Below, piece by piece: positions 35,212 through 44,663 of a stretch of 64,000 nt of DNA. Made by a program: the position numbers and the translations under genes. The stretch covers positions 1,488,001 to 1,552,000 of the forward strand of contig NZ_WOTN01000003.1 in the NCBI RefSeq assembly GCF_010993745.1. Reading direction: 5' to 3'. Source of the stretch: Fodinicola acaciae. GTDB lineage: Bacteria; Actinomycetota; Actinomycetes; Mycobacteriales; HKI-0501. The notes beneath the pieces were generated by a model. It did not search any database, was not told the origin of the DNA, and was given only the letters and a program-made list of their open reading frames with translations. Each line of letters begins with the position of its first letter. Position 1 is the stretch's first letter.

Positions 35212-37183
35212 ATGCCGGCGCGTGCCGCCACGGGTTGGTTTTTGTCTTGTCCAGCCGCGATTTTCCGAGGTCGAAGGTGACCGTGCCGCCGGTGACGGTG
35301 GCCGGCACCGTGAAAACGACCGCGCTGTCGTTCTTGTCCAACGACACGATGGTGCTGAAGGCACGATCGTGACGATCCGCCGTGATCGCGGCGCCGCCGG
35401 TCGGACGGAAGGTGAAGGCCTGCGCGTCGTTCACCAGATAGAGGCCGACACTCGAATAGAAAGCGTCGGTGGTCGTCACGTTTGGCATCGGGACGGACAG
35501 AAAAGCCTGGCCGGCCGGAGCCCAGCCTCGCTCCGGGCGATAGTTGCTTATCGACGCGACCTCCGCCTTGAGGCCGGACAACGGCGTCGTGACCGACACA
35601 CTCACCGGCAGCGTCCTGCCGTCGAAGACACCGGTCGCCTGCGCGTCACCGCTCCAGTCCACATCGGACTGATGCTGCGCGTACGGATCGGCGATCACTT
35701 TTCCGGTACGCAGGTCGATTTCCGCCGTACGTCCGGCGTCGGCGAGCTGCAGCCGCACCGGTGTGGCCGGCGCGGCGCCGACCACGATGACCTGCGTCGT
35801 CGACGACCGGTCCGGCAGCGGAAGGCCGGTCAGCACGGTCGGTTGGTCGCCGACCAGCAGCCGCGCGACGACCGGATTCTTCTGGTCCGGCGAAAAAGCC
35901 GCGTAGGTCACCATCGGGTCGATGGCCGCGACGAGCAGCTTCTGGCCCTGTTTCGCGCGTACGGCCGGCACGTGCAGGTCTCTGGCCTCGTACGTGTCCA
36001 GCTCGTCGCCGGTCGCCGACCAGGCCACCCCGACGCTGGCGTGCGGCATCGAGATCCGCGCCGGCCGCGTGTAACCCCAACCGCCCGGATTCGGCGGATA
36101 GAGCGGTGTGGTGCTGATGCGTACGCCGGACCACTCCGGCGCCGGCGGCGGTTGGTTCTGCCGGAAAAGCAACACGCCGAGCAGGCTCAGCACCCCGACC
36201 ACCGCGACCGCGCCGAGCGAGGTGCCGATGGCGCGGCGGATGCCGGCGCGCCTCGACGTGCGACGCCGCTCGGCCGCGATCTTTTCCGCCGCCTGACGGA
36301 CAATCTCACCCTGTTGCGTTTTCTGCGCGATGGCACCGACCAGCGCCGGCGGCAGCCAGTTGCCCGGCGATGCCGCAGGCGCGGCTGCGAGCATGTCCAG
36401 CAGCTGTGCGGCGGTCGGCCGCCGAGCGGCCTCTTTTTCCAAGCACGCCTGGACAATCGGGGCGATCCAGCTGCCGGCCAGGTCATCGAGCCGCGGGTCT
36501 GTCACCACGGTCCGGTAAAGCTGGGCGTCCACACCGCCGTCGCCGCCGAACGGCTCGCGGCCGGTGCTCGCGTATGCCAGCACGCCACCGTAGGAAAATA
36601 CGTCCGACGCGGCATCGACCGGCTGGCCGACCGCCTGTTCCGGTGACATGAATCCGGGCGAGCCAACGACAAATCCGGTCTGCGTGAGCTTGCTGGCATC
36701 CATCGCCCGCGAAATGCCGAAGTCGATCACCCGCGGACCGTCCATCGTCAGCAACACGTTGGACGGTTTGAGATCCCGGTGTACGAGACCGGTCGCGTGG
36801 ATCGACCGCAGCGCCTCGGCCAAACCGCCGGCGAGCGTACGCAGGCTGTCCGGCGGCAGCGGCCCGGCGACCGCGATCGCTTCGTCCAGCGGCATTCCCG
36901 GCACGTACTCGGTGACCAGCCACGGCCGCTCAGCGTCCGGATCGGCGTCGATGACTGCCGCGGTGAAAGCGCCGCTGACCGCGCGAGCGGCGGCGACCTC
37001 GCGGCGGAACCGCTCGCGAAATTCCGGATCCTGCGCGAATCGGCTGCGGACCACCTTGATCGCCACCAGCCGGCCGCCCGGCAGCCGGCCGAGATAGACG
37101 ACCCCCATGCCGCCGGCACCGAGCCGGCCGAGCAACTCATATCCACCGAGCTCGGCCGGATCGCCTTTGTCCAACGGAAACAT
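35183..37183 (-). CDS. Membrane Ser/Thr protein kinase with beta-rich sensor
   Basis: ATG 37183 overlaps the stop of the upstream kinase gene (TGATG); 666 residues. The PknB-type kinase domain (residues ~14-270) has GAGGMGVVYLG, VAIKVV, HRDLKPSN, DFGIS and SPEQ. A basic juxtamembrane stretch precedes one TM segment (AVAVVGVLSLLGVLLF). The external ~280 residues are beta-rich and Thr/Val-rich, with no known family recognised. The extracellular part presumably senses the envelope. The last codons overlap the 3' end of the convergent protease-STAND gene by 29 bases. Confidence 0.85.
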   Translation of the reverse strand: MFPLDKGDPAELGGYELLGRLGAGGMGVVYLGRLPGGRLVAIKVVRSRFAQDPEFRERFRREVAAARAVSGAFTAAVIDADPDAERPWLVTEYVPGMPLDEAIAVAGPLPPDSLRTLAGGLAEALRSIHATGLVHRDLKPSNVLLTMDGPRVIDFGISRAMDASKLTQTGFVVGSPGFMSPEQAVGQPVDAASDVFSYGGVLAYASTGREPFGGDGGVDAQLYRTVVTDPRLDDLAGSWIAPIVQACLEKEAARRPTAAQLLDMLAAAPAASPGNWLPPALVGAIAQKTQQGEIVRQAAEKIAAERRRTSRRAGIRRAIGTSLGAVAVVGVLSLLGVLLFRQNQPPPAPEWSGVRISTTPLYPPNPGGWGYTRPARISMPHASVGVAWSATGDELDTYEARDLHVPAVRAKQGQKLLVAAIDPMVTYAAFSPDQKNPVVARLLVGDQPTVLTGLPLPDRSSTTQVIVVGAAPATPVRLQLADAGRTAEIDLRTGKVIADPYAQHQSDVDWSGDAQATGVFDGRTLPVSVSVTTPLSGLKAEVASISNYRPERGWAPAGQAFLSVPMPNVTTTDAFYSSVGLYLVNDAQAFTFRPTGGAAITADRHDRAFSTIVSLDKNDSAVVFTVPATVTGGTVTFDLGKSRLDKTKTNPWRHAPAFNLRLSLNH

Positions 37184-39243
37184 CAGCGTATGGTCCTTAC
37201 AGCGGTGACGTTTGACGCTGTCTGCACGTAAATAAGTCCGTCGCCGGCGATGGTGGCCTCGCCGTAGTCGGCCAGGCCACGCGTCGCGATTTCCTTGCCG
37301 GTGCGCGCTTCCACCGCGGTCAGTGCGTCGGAGCCGATCAGATAGACGACACCATTGCGTACGGCCGGAGATCCACCGGGCACGTTCGGACTGTCCGCCA
37401 TGCGTTCCCACACCTTCTTCCCAGTGGCCGCATCCGCGGCGAAGGCTCGCTGTGCGCTGCCATAGAAAAAGACCATGTCACCGGCCACCGACGGATGCGT
37501 GCCGTGACCGAACTCGTCGTCGTCGGCGCCAACCGGAAAAGCCCATTTCTGCCGGCCGCTGGCCGCGTCGTACGCGTGCAGCGTGCCGCCTTGCGCTCCA
37601 ATGTAGACAGTGTCGCCGATGAGCACCGGTGGCACCGCCGGACCGGTCACCTTCCAGCTCGGCTCGCCGGTGAGCGCGTCGAGCGCGACGAAGTTTCCGC
37701 CAGAGCCGAAATAGAAACGGCTCCTGTCGGCCACGAGCCGCGCCTCGAAGCCGACTCGGCGGCCGGTCGCGTACGTCCAGATTTCGGCGCCGGTGCGTGC
37801 GTTCAGGCCGTGGACCAGGCCGGTCGAGTGCTCGACCGCGGCGACCACGTCACCGCACAACGTCGGCGGGTCGAGGCCGGACAGGTTGGGATGGTGCCAG
37901 CGTTGTGCGCCTGACCGGATGTCGACGGCGTCGAATCCGTCGTCGGCCTGATAGAAGATCGTGTCGCCGGCGGCCGCGGCGGCTCCGTCGACGCCGAAAA
38001 TGGAGTCACCGGTGTTCACGTCGTAGACCGACATCCGGCTGCCATCGGAGACGCAGGCATTCGATTTCACCACGGTGAGAGTGAAATCGACCGTCGCCTC
38101 ACGCACGGGACGGTGCCATGTCACCTCGCCGCTGCGCGCGTCCAGGACGTACAGGTCATCGGAGGCGACGGCGATCCACACCTTGCCGGCGGCCAGCCGG
38201 GTGTCGCCGTGTTTCGCGAACGTCCATGGATAACGATAGGAATTCACCGCGGAAGCGGTGAGCGCGGCACCGGCACCGACCGCGGCCAGGCCGGCGACAC
38301 CGAGCGAGGCGGCCAGAATCGTCCGCCGGCTGACCCGCCGGCCGTAGGCGGTGGCGTCGGCCGAGACGTACGGCCGGAAACGGGCCGGCAGTGCGGCGTT
38401 TTCGGCCGCACGACCCCGTTCCACGATGTCGACGAGCACCGCCGGCGGCAGCCAGTCGGCTTGTGCCCTCATCTGCCGCAGCTGCCGCTGCGCCGGGTCT
38501 TTTCGCAGGCAGAGCAACAGAAACTCACGCAGCTGCGGGTCGGCCACCGCGGTCAGGTCGGGTTCGTCGCGGACGATCCGATAGAGCTGCGTGTGCACCG
38601 GCACGTCGCCGAAAGGCGGCTTGCCGGTCGCCGCGTACGTGAGCACACCGCCAAGGGAAAACACGTCGCTGGCCGGACCGACGCGGTCACCTCGTATCTG
38701 CTCCGGCGACGCGTACGCCGGCGATCCGGCGACGCCGAGGCGGGTCACCGCACTGTCCCCCGGCGCCGCCGCGATGCCGAAGTCGATCAACCGCGGCCCG
38801 TCGGCCAGCAGCATCACGTTGGCCGGCGTCAGATCGCGATGTACGACGCCGGCACGGTGGATCACCGCCAGAGCGTCGGCCAGTCCGGCGGCCAGGGCCC
38901 ACACGGTCGGCACCGGCAGAGGCCCGTGGCCCGCGACCGCCTCCTGCAGCGAAATGCCGGCCAGATAGGTGGTTGCGAGCCACGGCACGGCCTCCTCGCC
39001 CACGTCCACCACCGCCGCGCCGAACGCACCGGCGACTCGCGTCGCCTCCGCCTCCCGGCGGAACCGCTCGCGGATCGCCGGCTCGGCGACCAGCTCGTGG
39101 TGCGGCGTTTTCAACGCCACCAACCGGCCGCCGCCCGAGCGCGCCAGATAGACCGTACTCATGCCGCCGGAACCCAACCGTGCCAACAAAAGGTAGCCGC
39201 CAACGGCCCGAGGGTCGGTCGCCGTCAAGGCCCGCAACCGCAC
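37183..39243 (-). CDS. Membrane Ser/Thr kinase with PQQ-like beta-propeller sensor
   Basis: GTG 39243 has AGGAGG six bases upstream; 686 residues. The kinase domain has GSGGMSTVYLA, VALKTPH, HRDLTPAN, DFGIA and SPEQ. The catalytic-loop Lys of HRDLKPxN is replaced by Thr. After a TM segment (ILAASLGVAGLAAVGAGAAL) come repeats such as LYVLDARSGEVTWHRPV, VHGLNARTGAEIWTYATG and LHAYDAASGRQKWAFPVG, typical of PQQ/AfsK-like propellers that bind ligands or proteins. It is translationally coupled to the following kinase, so both probably answer related signals. Confidence 0.85.
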   Translation of the reverse strand: MRLRALTATDPRAVGGYLLLARLGSGGMSTVYLARSGGGRLVALKTPHHELVAEPAIRERFRREAEATRVAGAFGAAVVDVGEEAVPWLATTYLAGISLQEAVAGHGPLPVPTVWALAAGLADALAVIHRAGVVHRDLTPANVMLLADGPRLIDFGIAAAPGDSAVTRLGVAGSPAYASPEQIRGDRVGPASDVFSLGGVLTYAATGKPPFGDVPVHTQLYRIVRDEPDLTAVADPQLREFLLLCLRKDPAQRQLRQMRAQADWLPPAVLVDIVERGRAAENAALPARFRPYVSADATAYGRRVSRRTILAASLGVAGLAAVGAGAALTASAVNSYRYPWTFAKHGDTRLAAGKVWIAVASDDLYVLDARSGEVTWHRPVREATVDFTLTVVKSNACVSDGSRMSVYDVNTGDSIFGVDGAAAAAGDTIFYQADDGFDAVDIRSGAQRWHHPNLSGLDPPTLCGDVVAAVEHSTGLVHGLNARTGAEIWTYATGRRVGFEARLVADRSRFYFGSGGNFVALDALTGEPSWKVTGPAVPPVLIGDTVYIGAQGGTLHAYDAASGRQKWAFPVGADDDEFGHGTHPSVAGDMVFFYGSAQRAFAADAATGKKVWERMADSPNVPGGSPAVRNGVVYLIGSDALTAVEARTGKEIATRGLADYGEATIAGDGLIYVQTASNVTAVRTIR

Positions 39244-39317
39244 CGCCTCCTGTCTCGACGGCTAAATCATGACGCGGTCAGGCAACACGCGGACCCTTGG
39301 TTGTTTCTTTGCGTTCT

Positions 39318-40379
39318 CTAGAGGTTGACGACCTTCGGCGTGTCCTCGGCCGGCGGCTCGGCGGCTGGCGGCGGGGTCGTACGCACCGGCGCACGGCGCG
39401 GCGGCTCCGGCGGTTTCGGCGCACGCCGCAGGCCCATCCGGCCGTCGGCGGTCTGCACCACCTGATAGCCGCCGCGCGCGAGCAGGGCGATGGTCGAGTC
39501 GTCCGGCGGCCGCCGGCGCTGCGCCGCCGGGGTGGCGATCCAGGTGACCAGCGCGCGCTCGGCCTCCGTGCCGATCAGCTCCGCCGCACCGGCGACGGTC
39601 ATCACCACCGCCGCGAAGTCGCGAGCCCGCCGGCGCCGGCGCAGCAACGCGAGCGCACGCCGGCGTCGCGCGACCGCGCGGTTGCGCAGGTGCATCAGGT
39701 AGGCGACCAGGAGGATCGCCGAGACGCTCAGCCCGACCCAGAAGCCGGGACCGATCGCCAGCAGGCCGGCGAGCTGGCCGAGCACCAGCAACGCGAGCAC
39801 GGTGACCACCCGGCGACGGCGACGCCGCCACCAGACCGACAGCTCCGGCCCGCCGGCCGGTTTCCGGTCCGTACGCGGCGCCGCGGACCGGCGCGGCGGC
39901 GACAATGAGAATGGGAGCGAGACCAGCCACATCGCCACACGGCGCAGCTTCAGCCAGATCGCGACCGGCAGCGACACGGTCTCCAGGGTGAGGTCGATCG
40001 GACCGGTCTGCCGGAAGCTCTCGTCGACGTCCTTGAGTGCCTCGTAGACGGCCGCGTCGTCCTCGCCGTCCCCCGGCGTGAGCGCGCCGGGCACGCTGGC
40101 CCGGCCGGCGGCCGCGGGGCCGTACGTGTCGCTGAGGTCCGGCAACGCCTGGGTCACCGGCTCGTCGGCCGGCTCCTCGAGTACGGCCGTCGGTGGCGCC
40201 ACCGGCACCGGCCCGGGGACCGTACGGTTGCGGCGCTTGCGGCGCAGCACCCGCATCATCGACGTGCGCAGCTCGAAGTCGGCGCGCAGCTTGCGGTCAT
40301 AGCGACGCACCAGCGACGGCACCAGAGCCGCGAGGGCTCCGACTGCGGCGATCAGCAGGAGGATCGACGAGGGCAGCAT
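39318..40379 (-). CDS. sepX/glpR: Divisome membrane protein SepX/GlpR-like
   Basis: I start at ATG 40379 because GGAGGT lies 5-6 bases upstream; 353 residues. The N-terminus is a membrane segment (SSILLLIAAVGALAALVPSL). A long charged, Pro-rich cytoplasmic region follows, then a pair of TM segments (VVTVLALLVLGQLAGLLAIG and FWVGLSVSAILLVAYLM) and a conserved C-terminal region ending VVNL. This layout and the nearby rimJ - glp - galU genes match SepX (Streptomyces) and GlpR (Corynebacterium/Mycobacterium), the receptor for gephyrin-like Glp at the division septum. Confidence 0.75.
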   Translation of the reverse strand: MLPSSILLLIAAVGALAALVPSLVRRYDRKLRADFELRTSMMRVLRRKRRNRTVPGPVPVAPPTAVLEEPADEPVTQALPDLSDTYGPAAAGRASVPGALTPGDGEDDAAVYEALKDVDESFRQTGPIDLTLETVSLPVAIWLKLRRVAMWLVSLPFSLSPPRRSAAPRTDRKPAGGPELSVWWRRRRRRVVTVLALLVLGQLAGLLAIGPGFWVGLSVSAILLVAYLMHLRNRAVARRRRALALLRRRRRARDFAAVVMTVAGAAELIGTEAERALVTWIATPAAQRRRPPDDSTIALLARGGYQVVQTADGRMGLRRAPKPPEPPRRAPVRTTPPPAAEPPAEDTPKVVNL

Positions 40380-40476
40380 CGACACCTCCGTCACGTCTGC
40401 CTCACCTGTCACACGAGGCTACGGGCTGGAAGGTTCCCTTGTCTCGCATCCCGTCACGGCGTGTCACCGCTATATG

Positions 40477-40529
40477 TGCCACAACGCCTCGTTGCTGTCC
40501 GGTGGTGACAGCAACGAGGCGTTGTGGCA
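40477..40529 (-). terminator. Perfect 23-bp hairpin downstream of the ABC ATPase gene
   Basis: Bases 40477-40499 are the exact reverse complement of 40507-40529, with a 7-base loop (CGGTGGT). It lies 12 bases after the ABC gene's stop. No U-run is present, as in I-shaped actinobacterial terminators. Confidence 0.75.
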
Positions 40530-40540
40530 AACGGGTCGGG

Positions 40541-42268
40541 CTAGGAGGCGACGGACAGCAACTGGCGGCGGGCCTGGCGTGCCTCGCGGGCGGCGTCCGG
40601 GTCGAGCAGCGGCACCGCGGCCAGCAGCGACTTGGTGTAGGGGTGCTGCGGGTTGCTGTAGAGGTCCTCGGTGTCGGCGTACTCGACCAGCTTGCCGTGC
40701 TGCATCACCGCGACCCGGTCGCACACCTGGCGTACGACGGCCAGGTCGTGGGACACGAACATCAGCGTCAGGTGAAACTCTTCCTGCAGGTCGTTGAGCA
40801 GCCGCAGCACCTGCGCCTGGGTCGTCACGTCCAGCGCGGACACCGGCTCGTCGCAGATCAGCAGCTTGGGCCGCAGCATCAGCGAGCGCGCGATGCCGAT
40901 GCGCTGGCGCTGGCCGCCGGAGAACTCGTGCGGATAAGCGTTGAAACGCTGCGGGTCCAGGCCCACCCGCTCCAGCATGTCCTGCACTTCCTGGCGGATC
41001 GCGCGGCTGTCCTTGCCACCCATGATCCGCAGCGGCAGCGCGATGCTCTCGCCGATCGGGATGCGCGGGTTGAGCGAGGAGACCGGGTCCTGGAACACCA
41101 TCTGGATGTCCCTGCGTACCGGCTTGAGCTGCGAGTTGGGCAGCCGGGAGATGTCCTTGCCCTCGAACAGGATCTTGCCCGAGGTCGGCTGCAGCAGCCG
41201 GATGATGCAGCGCGCCAGCGTCGACTTGCCGCTGCCGGACTCGCCGACGACGCCGAGCGTACGGCCGCGCGGGACCTCCAGCGAGACGCCGTCCACAGCG
41301 CGTACCTCGACCTTGCTGCTGCCCAGGAAGCCGCGGCCGGACCGGAAGGTCTGGTGCAGGTCGACGACCTCGACCAGCGCGTCGTCCTTGGACTCCAGCT
41401 TGCCGGACTTGATCAGCTCGATCCGGGCCTGCACGCGGGCCGACGGCTCGTCCAGGCGCGGCACCGAGGAGAGCAGGGCCTGCGTGTACGGATGCACCGG
41501 CCGGCGCATCACGTCACCCACCGGGCCGCGCTCGACCTCCTTGCCTTTCTGCATGACCAGGATCTCGTCGGTGTTGCCGGCCGCGACGCCGAGGTCGTGG
41601 GTGATCAGGATGAGCCCCATGCCGGTCTCCCGGCGCAGCTCCTCCAGCAGGTCCAGGATCTGCGCCTGGACGGTCACGTCCAGCGCGGTGGTCGGCTCGT
41701 CGGCGACCAGTACGCGCGGCTGGCAGACGATGCCCATGGCGATCACCGAGCGCTGCCGCATGCCGCCGGAGAACTGGTGCGGATATGCCTTGGCACGCCG
41801 CGCCGCGTCCGGGATGTGCACGTGGTCCAGCGCCTCGACCGCCTTCGCCCAGGCCTCCTTCTTGCTGCACTGCGTGTGCGAGCGGTAGGCCTCGGCGATC
41901 TGGTCGCCGACCGTGTAGTACGGGTTGAGCGCGGACAGCGCGTCCTGGAACACCATCGCGATCTGGCTGCCGCGCATCTGGCGCACGGTCTCGTCGCTGG
42001 CGGACTGCATGTCCGTACCGGTCACCCTGATCTCGCCGGTGATCTGCGCGCGGCTGCGCCGGTGCAGACCGAGCAGCGCGAGCGAGGTGGCGCTCTTGCC
42101 GGACCCGGACTCGCCGACGATGCCCAGCGACCTGCCGGCATCCAGCTCGAACGACAGGCCGTCTACGGCCTTCAGCGGACCTTCCTGGGTCGGGAAGGTG
42201 ATCCGCAGGTCCCTGACCTCCAGCACCGGTCCGGCTGGAGCGTCGGACGGCTTGCTCAGATTCGACAT
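40541..42268 (-). CDS. Oligopeptide-type ABC transporter ATPase, two fused nucleotide-binding domains
   Basis: ATG 42268 with GAGG upstream (GTG 42274 possible); 575 residues. Two complete ABC domains are fused: Walker A GESGSGKS twice, Q-loops VFQDALSALNP and VFQDPVSSLNP, signatures FSGGMRQR and FSGGQRQR, Walker B LVADEPTTALDV and LICDEPVSALDV. Each is followed by an oligopeptide-type C-terminal segment (HPYTQALLSSVP, HPYTKSLLAAVP). It should energise uptake of peptides or nickel-type substrates. No permease or binding-protein gene is adjacent, so the partners are elsewhere. It interrupts the usual glpR-rimJ order. Confidence 0.85.
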   Translation of the reverse strand: MSNLSKPSDAPAGPVLEVRDLRITFPTQEGPLKAVDGLSFELDAGRSLGIVGESGSGKSATSLALLGLHRRSRAQITGEIRVTGTDMQSASDETVRQMRGSQIAMVFQDALSALNPYYTVGDQIAEAYRSHTQCSKKEAWAKAVEALDHVHIPDAARRAKAYPHQFSGGMRQRSVIAMGIVCQPRVLVADEPTTALDVTVQAQILDLLEELRRETGMGLILITHDLGVAAGNTDEILVMQKGKEVERGPVGDVMRRPVHPYTQALLSSVPRLDEPSARVQARIELIKSGKLESKDDALVEVVDLHQTFRSGRGFLGSSKVEVRAVDGVSLEVPRGRTLGVVGESGSGKSTLARCIIRLLQPTSGKILFEGKDISRLPNSQLKPVRRDIQMVFQDPVSSLNPRIPIGESIALPLRIMGGKDSRAIRQEVQDMLERVGLDPQRFNAYPHEFSGGQRQRIGIARSLMLRPKLLICDEPVSALDVTTQAQVLRLLNDLQEEFHLTLMFVSHDLAVVRQVCDRVAVMQHGKLVEYADTEDLYSNPQHPYTKSLLAAVPLLDPDAAREARQARRQLLSVAS

Positions 42269-42393
42269 CCTCACCTCACTCTGGGAACGGCGGCAGCATA
42301 GAACACCGCCGCATGGCCCCGTGACCGGAACGCGGATTAAGTCGCCGGACCGTTACCAAACCTACGACCCCACCCAGCCCGCCCGACCACCCC

Positions 42394-42772
42394 AACTACC
42401 CGCTACAGCCCGAAACTGTCACACCCCCCTGCCAAATTTGGCCCCCACCCAGATCGGGTGGGGGGTGGGTTCGCGTTGGAAACTTGCATACATAGAAGTT
42501 GATCTTGACGTACGCCCCAGTAGCACTATCGGTCACTCTGGTCACACAGGTCACATGGTCGATGCACGCATGGCCCCCTTGCGTGCGCCCAGTGCACGTA
42601 AGGGGGCCATGCGTGCATGCCAGAGATTCATAAAGGCGACATTTAGCGCTATAGACCTGCGTTTCAATTTCGAACTTATCTAAGTAACCACGCGAACCCA
42701 CCCCCCGCCCGTTTTGGGTGGGGGCCAAATTTGGCAGGGGGGTACGACAGTTTCGCGTTGTAGCGGGTAGTT
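42394..42772. repeat. ~380-bp nested palindromic repeat, copy A
   Basis: The outer ~100 bp on each side are imperfect inverted copies of each other. The ends read AACTACCCGCTACAG and, inverted, CGTTGTAGCGGGTAGTT. Inside are the GC-rich block around CCAAATTTGGCCCCCACCC and a central 25-bp hairpin (42562-42586 with 42594-42618, 24 of 25 matching). A second copy lies at 45,678-46,068. Copy A begins exactly at the rimJ stop. No reading frame of note is inside. Confidence 0.8.
42562..42618 (-). terminator. Central 25-bp hairpin of repeat copy A
   Basis: ATGCACGCATGGCCCCCTTG plus five bases pairs with its inverted copy (24/25) across a 7-base loop. It is placed to end rimJ-strand transcription and shares its arm with the hairpins at 45,834 and 50,188. 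Confidence 0.55.
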
Positions 42773-43386
42773 CAGGGGGTGCGGGAGGCGCGCCAGCGGG
42801 AGACCAGGCCGGTTGGGGCCACGTCCTCGACGGTGAGGGCGTAGCCGATGTGGTCGCGCCACGCGCCGTCGATGTGCAGGAAGCGTTTGTGCAGCGCCTC
42901 CTCGCGGAAGCCGAGCTTTTCGACGACGCGGCGGCTGGCGGCGTTTTCCGGGCGGATGTTGACCTCGATGCGGTGCAGGCCGGCGGCGGTGAAGCCGTGG
43001 TCGACGACGAGCGCGAGCGCGGTCGGCATGATGCCGCGGCCGGCCAGCCGGCCGTCGACCCAGTAGCCGACCGAAGCCGAGCAGAACGCGCCGCGTACGA
43101 CGTTGGAAAGGGTGATCTGGCCGGCGAAGGCGCCCTCGTACGCGATGACCCACGGCAGCGTGTCGCCGGATCGTGCGCCGCGGCGCAGCGAGCGCAGCAG
43201 GTTGGGATACTGGCTCACGTCGTTGGCGACCCGCCACGGCTGCGGCCGGGTCGGCTCCCAGGGTGCCAGCCATCGCTCGTTGGCCAGCCGCACCTCGCTC
43301 CACGCACGCGCGTCACGGCCGCGATGCGGTCGCAGCGTCACTGGGCCTTCGGTGAGGGTCGCGGGCCATCCCGGGTGTCGGTACAC
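42772..43386 (-). CDS. rimJ: GNAT N-acetyltransferase, RimJ/RimL type
   Basis: GTG 43386; 204 residues. The GNAT core is clear: WVIAYEGAFAGQITLSNV, SVGYWVDGRLAGRGIMPTAL (acetyl-CoA-binding region), LHRIEVNIRPENAASRRVVE and KLGFREEAL-x-KRFLHIDG-x-WRDHIGYALT. RimJ-type enzymes acetylate protein N-termini, classically of ribosomal protein S5. The gene lies 6 bases downstream of glp on the same strand, an order seen in mycobacteria and corynebacteria. Repeat copy A starts at its stop codon. Confidence 0.85.
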   Translation of the reverse strand: MYRHPGWPATLTEGPVTLRPHRGRDARAWSEVRLANERWLAPWEPTRPQPWRVANDVSQYPNLLRSLRRGARSGDTLPWVIAYEGAFAGQITLSNVVRGAFCSASVGYWVDGRLAGRGIMPTALALVVDHGFTAAGLHRIEVNIRPENAASRRVVEKLGFREEALHKRFLHIDGAWRDHIGYALTVEDVAPTGLVSRWRASRTP

Positions 43387-43392
43387 AGCCGG

Positions 43393-44634
43393 CTATCGTC
43401 GCCGATCGAACAACAGGACGTCCACCGAGGTCCCCGCCGGCGCGGTGGCGATACGTTCGCCGAGCACCATCAGCGCGTTCGCGGCGGCCAGTCCGGACAG
43501 CAGATGTGGCCCTCCGGCCAGCGGCGTCGCCGTGTAGCCGCCGCCGCGCCGCTCGGTCACGTACGCCGGCCGAAACTCGCGATAGCCGCGCGGCGAGGAC
43601 ACCGTCTCGGTCAGGTGCGCCTTCACCGACGGCCGGAACACCGGCTCGGCGCCGGACAGGCGCTGCAGCACCGGGCGTACGAGCACCTCGAAACCGACCA
43701 GCGCCGAGCCGGGGTCGCCCGGCAGGCAGATCACCGGCGTACGCTCCTCGCCGATCCGGCCGAAGCCGAAGATCTGCGACGGATAGACGGACACGTCGGT
43801 GAACACCACGCCTTCGCGCGAGAGGGTGCGGCGGACCATGTCGCCGGGACCGCTGCCGGTGCCGCCGGTGAGGACGACCAGGTCGGCGCGGATCGTCTGG
43901 TCGTCCAGCAGCGAGCGCAGCTTCTCCGGGTCGTCCGGGCTGATGCCGACCCGGAAGGCCTGCGCGCCGGCCTCCACGGCCGCGGCCGCCAGCGCGTGCG
44001 AGTTGGCGTCGACCACCTGGCCCGGCGAGCCGACCCGGCCGGTGGCGACCAGCTCGTCGCCGGTCGCGACCGCGACCATCCGCGGCCGCGGCCGTACGGC
44101 GACGTGGTCGATGCCGGAACCAGCCAGCAGGCCGACGACGGCCGCCGAGACGTACGTGCCGGCCGGCAGCATCACCGAGCCCGCCGGCACGTCCTCGCCG
44201 GTCCGGCGGACGAACGAGCCGCGCCGCGGTGGCTCGGCGATCTCGATGGTGACCAGGCCGCCGTCGGTCCACGCGGTCGGCACGACGGTGTCGGCGCCGG
44301 CCGGCAACGGTGCACCGGCGGCCACCGAGAAGCAGCTGCCGCCGGTCAGCCGGGTCGGCTTCCAGGAGGTGGCGCTCACGTCACCGATGACCGACAGGCG
44401 CGCGGGCAGCCGCTCGCTGGCGCCGGAGACGTCGTCGGCCCGCAGCGCGTACCCGTCCACCGCGGCCATGTCGAACGGAGGCAGCGGCCCCGGTGCCTGA
44501 ACGTCGGTCGCCAACACGCCGGCGTGCGCGTCGTGCAGCGCCAGGTCGAACGGCCGGAGCGGGACGATCTCGCTCAGCACGCCGGTCAGGTAGTCGGCCA
44601 GGCCGACCCCTGCCGTCCCTTCCTCCGCGTTCAT
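43393..44634 (-). CDS. glp: Gephyrin-like MoeA-type protein (Glp)
   Basis: ATG 44634; 413 residues, standard for MoeA/gephyrin E domain. Motifs include PFDMAAVDGYALRADDV, GAPLPAGADTVVPTAW, MVAVATGDELV, VVDANSHALAAAA, LTGGTGSGPGDMV and VICLPGDPGSALVGFE. MoeA enzymes insert molybdate into molybdopterin. In actinobacteria the copy in this gene setting (with glpR/sepX, rimJ, galU) is Glp, which bridges FtsZ and GlpR at the septum. Context favours the division role; enzyme activity cannot be excluded. It sits between galU and rimJ with short gaps. Confidence 0.85.
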   Translation of the reverse strand: MNAEEGTAGVGLADYLTGVLSEIVPLRPFDLALHDAHAGVLATDVQAPGPLPPFDMAAVDGYALRADDVSGASERLPARLSVIGDVSATSWKPTRLTGGSCFSVAAGAPLPAGADTVVPTAWTDGGLVTIEIAEPPRRGSFVRRTGEDVPAGSVMLPAGTYVSAAVVGLLAGSGIDHVAVRPRPRMVAVATGDELVATGRVGSPGQVVDANSHALAAAAVEAGAQAFRVGISPDDPEKLRSLLDDQTIRADLVVLTGGTGSGPGDMVRRTLSREGVVFTDVSVYPSQIFGFGRIGEERTPVICLPGDPGSALVGFEVLVRPVLQRLSGAEPVFRPSVKAHLTETVSSPRGYREFRPAYVTERRGGGYTATPLAGGPHLLSGLAAANALMVLGERIATAPAGTSVDVLLFDRRR

Positions 44635-44663
44635 AAGCCCCCCAAATCGGTCAAACCATCAAC

